DNA from: Actinomadura spongiicola
GTDB taxonomy: Bacteria > Actinomycetota > Actinomycetes > Streptosporangiales > Streptosporangiaceae
Direction of reading: 5' to 3'
DNA: 64,000 nt
Assembly: GCF_003432485.1 (NCBI RefSeq)
Contig: NZ_QVNQ01000002.1
Coordinates: forward strand, 1-64,000
The notes under the pieces were generated by a model. It worked only from the letters and a program-made list of their open reading frames with translations. It made no database searches and was not told the DNA's origin. Below are positions 7,941 through 15,162 of the stretch, in pieces; within the stretch, counting starts at the first letter, position 1; each line of letters starts with the position of its first letter. The position numbers and the translations under genes were made by a program.

Positions 7941-10357
7941 AGGACTTCTCCGGGCTGGTAGGTGGACTGGGCGGGGCCGCGAACGGCGCGCAGGCCCAGA
8001 TGCTCGTCATAATCGCCGTCGACGACGTTCACCTGGAGCTTCTTGTCGTAGCCGCCGAGAGCGCCAGCCCAGTACGGCATGGGGATCAGGTATTCGTCAG
8101 CCAGCAGACGACCGGCTTTGAACTGGCCGGGGGCTTGGGCCAAGGCGTCGGCGTAGTCGTCGTGGTCCTGGGTGAGGATCGCTTCGGTGCCTTCGAAGAG
8201 TTCGTCGAAGACGGCGGTGAGGTCGGAGCGGGAGTCGAAGGGGCGGCGGAAGGTGAGCAGCCTGCGGGTGAATTGCTCACAGCGGTCGTTGACCTCCTCG
8301 CGCCAGGTGGCTCCCCATGGGGTGCTGTAGATGTGGTTGAGCCAGGTGGTGGCGTCGGGTTCGTCGACGATGGTGTCGGTGTGGGCGGTCAATAGTTGCC
8401 AGGCGGCTTCGACGGGTTCGCGGGGGTAGATGCCATCGGCGTAGTCGAGACCTGGGGCATTGCGGCGGGTCGTCCAGTGGGGGTGGTGGACGATGACGTC
8501 GGCGGGGGGCCGGGCGGCGAGGCGGTTGACGCGGCCGAATCGTTGGAGCAGGGCCTCAAGAGGGGCTGCGGCCGTCAGCAGGACGTCGAAGTCCAGGTCC
8601 AAACTGACTTCGACGCATTGCGTTGCGACCAGGAGTCCCGGGTGCCGTCCCGGTAGTTCTGCGCCGAATCTTTCCCTGATGCTTTGTTCGATGCCGTTGC
8701 GGTCTCCACGGCGGAACCGAGAGTGCAGCAGCAGCGCGGAGCCTTGGCCGTGGCGTTCCTCGGTCTCTGGGGCGAGTTCTTCGAAGAGCTCCAGTGCCTG
8801 AGCAACGTTGTTGGCCACCACCAGGACGGACTCGTTCTGAGACAGGCGGAAACGAATCTCGGCGAGCGCCGCCGGGTCTGTGAGGTGGTGATCCCTGATG
8901 CGGAGGCGATGGCGTGGTGTGAGGTCGAGTCCTTCGGCGTCCACGAGGCCAACGGGGTGGGCGAGTGTCTGGCTGAAGAGTTCGGACAGCATCTCGGGGA
9001 GGGTGGCAGAGACGACGGCGATGCGTCCGCCGAGGCGTTCCCACAGTCGCGCGGAGGCGAGGATGTAGCCGAGCCGCCTGGGGTCGTAGACGTGGAGTTC
9101 GTCGAGAACGAAGACGGAGTTGGCGGCATCGATGAGGATGCCGGAGTGGGCGGGGCCGGCCAGGGCGGCGCGCAGCAACTGGTACGGGGTGGCGACTCGG
9201 ACGCTTTCGTGGAACAGCTTGGTGGCGGCGGCGCGGGAAATGGCTTTGGTCGCTGCGTTGACGCGGCATGGGTCGTTGTCCTGGTCGGTCTCGTCGCCGT
9301 CCTCGGGGGCGATCGATGCGGCCAGGTGGTAGGAGGCGGCTTTGGAGTGTGCTACTCCGACCGTTTCGGGTGCTTGGAAAAGTTCTTTGAGACGGTCGGC
9401 CATCGCGTTGATGGACGACAGGTATGGGAGGGCGAAGAAGACCCGAGGCACTCCGCCGGTGTGGCGAGCCAGGTCAGTGACCTGGGCGGCGGCCCACAGC
9501 AGGGCGGCCTCGGTTTTGCCGCTGCCGGTCGGCGCCCGCAGTAGTAGATGCCCCAGCCGTGCCTCGGCCCGCACTTGGTGGGGGCGTAGCGTCCTGCCCT
9601 GACCGGCGAACCTCTGGTCGAGGAGCGTACGGAAGGAACCGTCCAAGGGCTGGGCGAGGGACAACCGTCCATGCGCGGACGACAGATGGTCGGCCAGAGT
9701 GACGGCGCCCTGCAGAAGAACGGCGGTGAGCCCGAGGTCGGGCGCGGCTCGCTCGTCCCACCGCTCCAGCACCATGTTGAGCAGCCCGTGCGCGGCCTCC
9801 AGAAGTGTCTCGGTGGTCAGCGACGCCCGCGACGAGTCGGCCGCCGGCAGGCCGATCGCCGGTGCCGTGTGGTGGAACCATTTCTCTAATTCGGGGACGG
9901 CCTGGGGCGAGATCGGCCCGATTCTTTTCCGCAATTCGGCGATGTCGCAGTCGCCGTACAGTCCCGCCAGGTCGCGGCCGGGTTCACCGCGGAGCGGCCG
10001 GTGGTGGGTGGCCACGGCGGTGGCCACCCATAACAACAGGTCCGGGTCATGGACGAGGGACGGCAGGAATCCCAATGACAGGACTTCATGCCGTTCCCCC
10101 CACAGCCGGATACGTCCAGCGAGCATGTCCTGGAAGCCCGTGGGGATCTTCCCGCCGTCATGAGTGAGCGCGGCGAGTTCGACGACCGGCCAGAACAGCG
10201 GCCCTAGGCCGTCGTCCAAATTCGGGAGCGTCCCCACTCGACGGGAGAGTTGGTGGGCGGCCTCACGCGCCGCCGCCAAGTGGTCGATGAGAGGCTCCGG
10301 CGGACGTCCGTCCCGGCTGCTCTTGGCGTTAACGGACGCCAGTACCACCGGTATCAC
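7937..10357 (-). CDS. cas3: Cas3 HD nuclease-helicase
   Basis: 806 residues from the GTG at 10357, which overlaps the cas5 stop as GTGA; the open frame extends further upstream but only through cas5. The N-terminal HD nuclease carries LTHDGGKIPTGFQ and an ATHHRPL metal-site segment. The superfamily 2 helicase follows: RAPTGSGKTEAALLW (Walker A), VFVLDELHVYDPR (DExH box), IAVVSATLPEM (motif III) and LLQRFGRVNRL (motif VI). It is recruited by Cascade to unwind and degrade the non-target strand. All expected motifs are present, so interference should be intact. Confidence 0.96.
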   Translation of the reverse strand: MIPVVLASVNAKSSRDGRPPEPLIDHLAAAREAAHQLSRRVGTLPNLDDGLGPLFWPVVELAALTHDGGKIPTGFQDMLAGRIRLWGERHEVLSLGFLPSLVHDPDLLLWVATAVATHHRPLRGEPGRDLAGLYGDCDIAELRKRIGPISPQAVPELEKWFHHTAPAIGLPAADSSRASLTTETLLEAAHGLLNMVLERWDERAAPDLGLTAVLLQGAVTLADHLSSAHGRLSLAQPLDGSFRTLLDQRFAGQGRTLRPHQVRAEARLGHLLLRAPTGSGKTEAALLWAAAQVTDLARHTGGVPRVFFALPYLSSINAMADRLKELFQAPETVGVAHSKAASYHLAASIAPEDGDETDQDNDPCRVNAATKAISRAAATKLFHESVRVATPYQLLRAALAGPAHSGILIDAANSVFVLDELHVYDPRRLGYILASARLWERLGGRIAVVSATLPEMLSELFSQTLAHPVGLVDAEGLDLTPRHRLRIRDHHLTDPAALAEIRFRLSQNESVLVVANNVAQALELFEELAPETEERHGQGSALLLHSRFRRGDRNGIEQSIRERFGAELPGRHPGLLVATQCVEVSLDLDFDVLLTAAAPLEALLQRFGRVNRLAARPPADVIVHHPHWTTRRNAPGLDYADGIYPREPVEAAWQLLTAHTDTIVDEPDATTWLNHIYSTPWGATWREEVNDRCEQFTRRLLTFRRPFDSRSDLTAVFDELFEGTEAILTQDHDDYADALAQAPGQFKAGRLLADEYLIPMPYWAGALGGYDKKLQVNVVDGDYDEHLGLRAVRGPAQSTYQPGEVL

Positions 10358-11019
10358 CGCCAGGCGAAGGAGTCGGGATGGCAGACGGGCAGCAGAGCCA
10401 CCGCCTGCCCCTCCTCGGTCGACCAGCTCTCCGGAACCTGCGTCCGGCTGAGGCCCGTCGAGTCGTATCGGTAGGTGTCCCATTTCGTCCGGTCCCGGCG
10501 AGAGCCGACGGCCGTCGGCAGTCGCAGCGGCGTTCCTCCCGACACTCCAGCCGCGTCGGGGACGATTGCCAAACGCAATGCCCCCGGCTCGGGGGCGAGC
10601 GTCACCCGGCGAAGCGAGACCCCGACGAGGTCCTGGCTGCGCCCCAGACGCAACGGCCACACCGGACGCCGAAGCCGCCGCCACCAACCATCGACGTCCT
10701 CCAGCAACCACACCGTCAGGACGACCGCGGCCAGGAACTCACGATGCCGCGGGGTGGGAGACGCCTTCTTACCGGAGGCGTCCAGCGGATGGTAGGTCTC
10801 GTAGTCGACGTTCTTCCCACCTGACCGGAACGCCATCGCGAACCGCAATCCCCGGTCGACGGCGTCCCATCCCCCGGCGGCCCCGGCCAGGAGACCGCCG
10901 ACGGTCGCCGGTGACGGGCACGGCAGGGTGACCTGTACGCCCGCATACAGCGGGTTGCGGAAGGAGGCGACGGGCGCGGTGAACGTCGCCTCCAGCGCAA
11001 CGGACTGCGTTGTGGTCAC
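10354..11019 (-). CDS. cas5: Cas5 (Cascade subunit, Cas5t-like)
   Basis: 221 residues. The N-terminal ATFTAPVASFRNPLYAGVQV and PSPATVGGLLAGAAGG blocks are the Cas5 RAMP-fold signature (strand 1 plus the glycine-containing helix). It caps the 5' handle of crRNA at the Cas8 end of Cascade. GTG start at 11019 overlaps the cas7 stop; its own stop overlaps cas3. Cas6 is separately encoded, so Cas5 here is structural. Confidence 0.92.
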   Translation of the reverse strand: MTTTQSVALEATFTAPVASFRNPLYAGVQVTLPCPSPATVGGLLAGAAGGWDAVDRGLRFAMAFRSGGKNVDYETYHPLDASGKKASPTPRHREFLAAVVLTVWLLEDVDGWWRRLRRPVWPLRLGRSQDLVGVSLRRVTLAPEPGALRLAIVPDAAGVSGGTPLRLPTAVGSRRDRTKWDTYRYDSTGLSRTQVPESWSTEEGQAVALLPVCHPDSFAWR

Positions 11020-12038
11020 GCCGGGTCCTCGAACCAGCCGTCGTGGTCGCCCTGCCGTACCTCCCGCGCAAGCTTGGTCAGCATGACGCGCGGATGCTCG
11101 ATGGTCACCGTGCCGTCATCGATTAGGTCCTTCAACTCACGCATCGCCTTGTCGCGCTGATCCCCGAGAAACCCCGGCGCCCACCCCAGCCTGACCGGTC
11201 CGTCCAACTCGTCGGCCCAGGCGTTGATCTCCTCGCGCAGGACGTCGGAGTCGAAGACGGGCTTGCCGTCACGGGCGCCCACCACACGGGTGAAGGGGTT
11301 GATGCCTCCCTTCACCGGCGCCAGCAACACCAGCGCGGGCGTCCGGTCGCCGTAGTGCAGGGCCTGCTTGGCGCCGCCCCGCAGCTTCGCCAACGTCTCC
11401 AACAGCACCGCGATCCGGCGGCGGCGCTCCTCCTGCGGCAGGCGTAGCGCGTCGGTGCCGCGCAGAACCGTCGGCTCGGAACCCTCGGCCTCGGCCTCCT
11501 GCGCGGCGACCGGACTCAGCGCGACGCGAAGGCCGCTGCCGTCGGTCTCGAACACGCCCGCCCGCGGGACGTCCAGCAGCACGTCGGCTGCCAGGGCCGC
11601 GCTGTACAACTCGTGCTGGTGGATGACGGGATGCTCCCCGGCCGGGAAGTTCCGGCTCATCGTCCCGAAGTCCTCGGTGGGCCGTTGCGGTGTGAGTGAC
11701 ACGAACGTGCCGGTGGCCAGCACGGTGTCGCGCTGATAGTTCTGCTTGCTCACCGCGACCATGTAGCCGAACAGGTCATCGTCCAGGTAGCGGTCCGGAC
11801 GGCCCTCGGTGTAAGCCTGCTGCTTCTTGCCCGACCCCGAGCGGGTCACTCCGGAACGGGGCTCGTCCGACGGAAGACAGTCACGCAGCCACCGGCGCAC
11901 CGCCTGCGCCGACACGTACGGGTAGACGTCCCGTCCCACCCGCAGCGCCTTGGCCTTGCCGATGTTGTCCTCACCCTCACCGTTGTTGGGCGCACCCGCG
12001 ACGATGTCGAGGACGATCTTTCCGGCCAGGTAGCTCAC
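11016..12038 (-). CDS. cas7: Cas7 (Cascade backbone, Cst2/DevR-like)
   Basis: 340 residues. It begins LAGKIVLDIVAGAPNNGEGE and continues NIGKAKALRVGRDVYPYVSA, the Cst2/DevR form of Cas7 found in Tneap-type I-B systems. It forms the helical filament along the crRNA. GTG at 12038 overlaps the cas8 stop. A long insertion of acidic residues (EAEAEGSEP) lies in the middle, within the variable thumb region. Confidence 0.93.
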   Translation of the reverse strand: MSYLAGKIVLDIVAGAPNNGEGEDNIGKAKALRVGRDVYPYVSAQAVRRWLRDCLPSDEPRSGVTRSGSGKKQQAYTEGRPDRYLDDDLFGYMVAVSKQNYQRDTVLATGTFVSLTPQRPTEDFGTMSRNFPAGEHPVIHQHELYSAALAADVLLDVPRAGVFETDGSGLRVALSPVAAQEAEAEGSEPTVLRGTDALRLPQEERRRRIAVLLETLAKLRGGAKQALHYGDRTPALVLLAPVKGGINPFTRVVGARDGKPVFDSDVLREEINAWADELDGPVRLGWAPGFLGDQRDKAMRELKDLIDDGTVTIEHPRVMLTKLAREVRQGDHDGWFEDPA

Positions 12039-13438
12039 TGCTCTTCCTCCTTGGTGACGAACTCGGCGTCGGTGGCGTTCTCGATCTCTTCCAGGTCTTC
12101 CTCGACCTTCTTCGAACTCCAGCCGAGCTCGGAGAGCTTCTCCAGCACGCCGAACAGGAAGACGTCGCGGTGGAACCAGGCGGGGTTGTCCTGACCCGGA
12201 CCGAACAGCAGAACAAACGCGCGTTCGGTCACCAGGGGTCCCTCAGCGCCCTTCGGCGGCTGTATCGCCCACTCCATGCTGTGCCGCGTCAGCCACGCCC
12301 GCATCTTGCGCGGGTCCCGCATGGCGGCGCGCAGCGTGTTCAACTTCCCGCCGGTCTCCTGCTTGCTCAGCAGACCCGCCACCTTGTGCGCGGCCGACCT
12401 GATCTCGGCGAGATCCTTCTCGTTCATCTGCATCACCTCGGTGACGAAGGAATAGAGCAGGTCCGACACGGAGGCCGCCTGCTCACGGTCATGGTCGGGA
12501 TGCGGGACGACCCGCCCCAGGTAGCGGACCGCGGTGTTGAACAGCCGCGCAGGCTCGCCGAAGACATTGCGGGCCAGCAACACAACCCCAGGCGAATAGG
12601 CCGTGACGTGTGCCTTCACCAGGAAAGCGAAACCCTTCCTGTTCACCGGACGAAGAGTGCTGCGCAGCCACTCGGCCAGTGGCTGGTCCAGGGAATGAAC
12701 CTCCAGGGACTGGCCGCGGTTATTGTTGTTGAAGACCAGCAGGTCCACCCCGGCGGTGAGTCGCTCGCCGTAATTCTGCAACGCCCGCAACGTCACCACC
12801 TCACGGACCGCCGCGTACCCCTCGGTGACCTTGCCGGTCTCGGCGATGATCAGGTTGCGGTCCACCTGACGCTGGACGGTCCTGCGCATGAACCGCGCAT
12901 CCCAACTGTGCAGCGCGTACGAGGCACCGCCCGTCAGATGGCTCCCGTAGGGCAGCGCGTGAAAACACACCAGACACGGCCTGCACAACGCCATCCCCTC
13001 ATGCCCGCGCGGGGTGCTGTTGCGGTAGGCGTCACTCTCGGCCAGGGGAACGTCGAGCTTGCCGAAGAACCCGACCGCCGAACGCCCGCACAGAACACAA
13101 TCGACACCCTCCAGCAGGCCCCTCTCGGACGGATCCCTCCAGCTCTCAATCGCCGCCTTGATGACGTCCTCGGACTTCTTCGCGTTACTGGGATGGTTCA
13201 TCGGGGAGTTCGGACTGAAGGAATAACTGGCCTTTAACCAGAACCCCTCGGCAATCTTGCTGTTCCGAACCAAAGCAGCCCGAACCGCATCCCGCGTCAT
13301 CGTCTTCACGGCCTGCTCGAAGTCCTCGGGCGGCAGTTCCTCCGGGTCAAGGTCACCGGCCACCGCGGCCACCGCGTACGCACCGACCTGCTGCAACGGA
13401 TGCGCCGTCAACACAAGCCGCGCCTGCTCCGAGGTCAT
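12035..13438 (-). CDS. cas8b: Cas8b1/Cst1 (Cascade large subunit, CXXC-CXXC type)
   Basis: 467 residues from ATG 13438, which overlaps the cas6 stop as ATGA. Two zinc-ligand clusters are visible: CVLC (114-117) and CRPCLVC (152-158). This defines the CXXC-CXXC Cst1 family of subtype I-B. The protein recognises the PAM and recruits Cas3. The C-terminal ~100 residues (FHRDVFLFGVLEKLSELGW, acidic tail) may supply the small-subunit function, since no separate cas11 gene is present. Internal translation of a Cas11 from this gene, known in other I-B systems, is possible but not demonstrable here. Confidence 0.92.
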   Translation of the reverse strand: MTSEQARLVLTAHPLQQVGAYAVAAVAGDLDPEELPPEDFEQAVKTMTRDAVRAALVRNSKIAEGFWLKASYSFSPNSPMNHPSNAKKSEDVIKAAIESWRDPSERGLLEGVDCVLCGRSAVGFFGKLDVPLAESDAYRNSTPRGHEGMALCRPCLVCFHALPYGSHLTGGASYALHSWDARFMRRTVQRQVDRNLIIAETGKVTEGYAAVREVVTLRALQNYGERLTAGVDLLVFNNNNRGQSLEVHSLDQPLAEWLRSTLRPVNRKGFAFLVKAHVTAYSPGVVLLARNVFGEPARLFNTAVRYLGRVVPHPDHDREQAASVSDLLYSFVTEVMQMNEKDLAEIRSAAHKVAGLLSKQETGGKLNTLRAAMRDPRKMRAWLTRHSMEWAIQPPKGAEGPLVTERAFVLLFGPGQDNPAWFHRDVFLFGVLEKLSELGWSSKKVEEDLEEIENATDAEFVTKEEEQ

Positions 13439-14181
13439 GCGCACACCCACCCGAAGCCGGTGCTGTTCGCCTGCCCCAACCCCCAGACCCACAAGGCCCG
13501 CAGAACCTCCGGATCAGCGCTGATCTCCACCTCCACGCACGCGCCCGGCTTGCTCCCGCCCGCCCCAGTGCTGCCCGCGACGGCGAACGACCGTTTGGGC
13601 CCGATCCAGGTCACCCTTTCCAGGACGACCTCCGAATCCAGTCCCAGGCTCTCTGCCTTGCGCCGCAGATTGCGCTCAAAAGCCAGATCCCACCCGGCCT
13701 CCCCGGGCAGCAACCAGTCCTGCCGCGTCTCGCGCACCCCAGAGGGCCCCAGCCCGGGCCCCTTCAAAACCACCGGCGTCCCCGTACGAAAAACGGCCCG
13801 GCCCGAAGAGAACGACGGAGCCTCCACCACATGGACCGCATCAACGAAAAACGCCGTAGCCCCCCACGCTAGGACCGGCATCCCCGCGAGCGCCGCCCCG
13901 AACGCCTCCACCAACTCCAGCGCCGGGCTACCCAACTCCCACATCCCGGGCCCACCCAGCGCATAGACCCCACGCCGCCGCGGCGCCCCAGGAAACACCG
14001 GGGCCGAGTAGCCGAACGGCACCATGCCGTACGGCTTCCACCCCTGAGCATGGATTTCCGCTCCGAGCTCCGGAGCCACCCGATCCAGCAGCGAATACGC
14101 CAACGCCCGCCCAGGACGGATCACCGACCCCCAGGCCAGCTCCCGCGCCTCCGTGTGGATGTCTAACCGCAGCCGCAACAT
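13435..14181 (-). CDS. cas6: Cas6 (crRNA-processing endoribonuclease)
   Basis: 248 residues from ATG 14181, preceded by a strong GGGGAGGGG ribosome site; the longer frame to 14253 lacks one. The C-terminus has the glycine-rich loop GLGQANSTGFGWV (GxGxxxxxGxG) diagnostic of Cas6. Candidate active-site histidines are near the N-terminus (DIHTEA). It cleaves repeats to leave an 8-nt handle, GUCGCAAC, in this system. It is the first gene of the eight-gene cas operon, so it is closest to the promoter and to the guide-RNA target. Confidence 0.93.
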   Translation of the reverse strand: MLRLRLDIHTEARELAWGSVIRPGRALAYSLLDRVAPELGAEIHAQGWKPYGMVPFGYSAPVFPGAPRRRGVYALGGPGMWELGSPALELVEAFGAALAGMPVLAWGATAFFVDAVHVVEAPSFSSGRAVFRTGTPVVLKGPGLGPSGVRETRQDWLLPGEAGWDLAFERNLRRKAESLGLDSEVVLERVTWIGPKRSFAVAGSTGAGGSKPGACVEVEISADPEVLRALWVWGLGQANSTGFGWVCA

Positions 14182-14271
14182 GCCCCTCCCCGACCACTCG
14201 ACAGGCTCAAGACAGAAATGTCGGCACCCTTTGGAACAGTGACCACCAAGCACTCCTGCGTGACGGCGCCC

Positions 14272-14300
14272 ACGCTAACGCCCCACTCCTGGCATGTCAG
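14272..14300 (-). promoter_or_regulatory. Predicted cas operon promoter
   Basis: On the minus strand CTGACA (14300-14295) and TAGCGT (14277-14272) are separated by exactly 17 bp, giving a plausible sigma-70-type promoter with a start near 14265 and an 80-nt 5' leader before cas6. No better pair was seen between 14182 and 14340. The -35 lies inside the site matched by the neighbouring guide-like RNA. Confidence 0.55.
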
Positions 14301-14320
14301 AGAAACAGGAAAACTAGTCT
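14291..14320 (-). promoter_or_regulatory. Partial protospacer for the guide-like RNA, over the cas -35
   Basis: Minus strand from 14320 reads AGACTAGTTTTCCTGTT, and the guide-like spacer at 14418 reads AGACTGGTTCTCCTGTT: 15 of the first 17 positions are identical, and 21 of the first 28. Two mismatches fall at positions 6 and 18, the flipped-out positions that type I Cascade does not read. The 5' flank on this strand is GATCG, so the PAM slot would be TCG. Partial matching of this kind favours binding without Cas3 degradation. Confidence 0.6.
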
Positions 14321-14363
14321 CGATCTTGATCGGCAACCCCGACAAAGGTCGCAGAGGAGCCGT

Positions 14364-14484
14364 TACCATGACGCACAGTCATTCCCTGAGCCCACCGGCG
14401 GTTCCTGGGGTCGCAACAGACTGGTTCTCCTGTTCTGCAGACACGAGACCCCGTGATTCATCGCCCCTCCGAGGGGCCGCAAGC
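14364..14484 (+). ncRNA. Stand-alone crRNA-like guide (CreR-like) controlling the cas operon
   Basis: Order on the plus strand: TACCAT -10-like box (14364-14369); a degenerate repeat (14378-14417) that has an expanded middle but keeps the exact 3' end GGGGTCGCAAC; a 35-nt spacer (14418-14452); and a degenerate repeat from 14453 (GTGATTCATCG...CCGCAAG). It is separate from array 2, whose leader starts 70 nt further on. The intact GTCGCAAC handle should allow loading into Cascade. The spacer seed matches the cas promoter of the same locus. The whole unit, including the 'spacer', recurs at 3884-4004. This fits crRNA-resembling autorepressor RNAs described for other type I systems. A decayed array remnant is the alternative, but would not predict the promoter match. 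Confidence 0.65.
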
Positions 14485-14551
14485 AAGCAACGGTACGAAC
14501 ACAACCCAAAGCCACCAATCCGAACCCACTGTTATCTTCGGAAGTCGCTCC

Positions 14552-14676
14552 TTGACAACTCCACAGCACCGAATTTCAGCGACACACCGGGCTCTCCCGC
14601 ACTACCGGAGGTCTGCTGAAAACCACCCCTAGATCCCGCTCGCCCCGCTCCTCATGACCAGCAGCTTTACTCTGGG
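14552..14676 (+). promoter_or_regulatory. Leader of array 2
   Basis: TTGACA at 14552-14557 and the motifs of leader 1 recur in the same order, ending with CCAGCAGCTTTACT just before the first repeat. It is nearly identical to leader 1 in reverse orientation, so both arrays are probably expressed equally and can both be extended by the single Cas1-Cas2-Cas4 set. Transcription runs rightward, away from the cas genes. Confidence 0.85.
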
Positions 14677-15162
14677 GTCCTCATCGCCCCTGCGAGGGGT
14701 CGCAACCGGTCCTGCTCCGGCCCTACCTGACCGACAAGGCACGCGTCCTCATCGCCCCTGCGAGGGGTCGCAACATGTAGGCGAGCCGGTAGGGCAGATC
14801 CGACACCACGTCCTCATCGCCCCTGCGAGGGGTCGCAACGCCGCCGCGGGCCGGGTGTTCGAGCACTACACGAGTCCTCATCGCCCCTGCGAGGGGTCGC
14901 AACATGCTGCGGATGTTCGCGCCGGAAGCGGAGATCTCAGAGTCCTCATCGCCCCTGCGAGGGGTCGCAACCTGCCCGTTGGGGCCTGGACACAGATGAG
15001 ACGGGAAGTCCTCATCGCCCCTGCGAGGGGTCGCAACAGGGTCATGCCGTGCCTGGCGTCGGCAGCCTCGGCGTCCTCATCGCCCCTGCGAGGGGTCGTA
15101 ACACTACACGTGGTCCGGATTCACCGACTCATGCGCCGGGGACCTCATCGCCCCTGCGAGGG
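14677..15162 (+). CRISPR. CRISPR array 2: 7 full repeats plus a truncated eighth, 7 spacers
   Basis: Repeats start at 14677, 14745, 14810, 14874, 14942, 15008 and 15073, with a broken one at 15141-15162. Unit length is 30 nt, beginning GTCCTCATCGCCCCTGCG and ending GTCGCAAC; it differs from array 1 by one loop base. The last full repeat ends GTCGTAAC, a handle change typical of the old distal end. Spacers are 34-38 nt. The eighth repeat stops after 22 nt and runs straight into the 3' end of the LysM-BTAD gene, so the original distal part of the array has been deleted. Confidence 0.97.
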
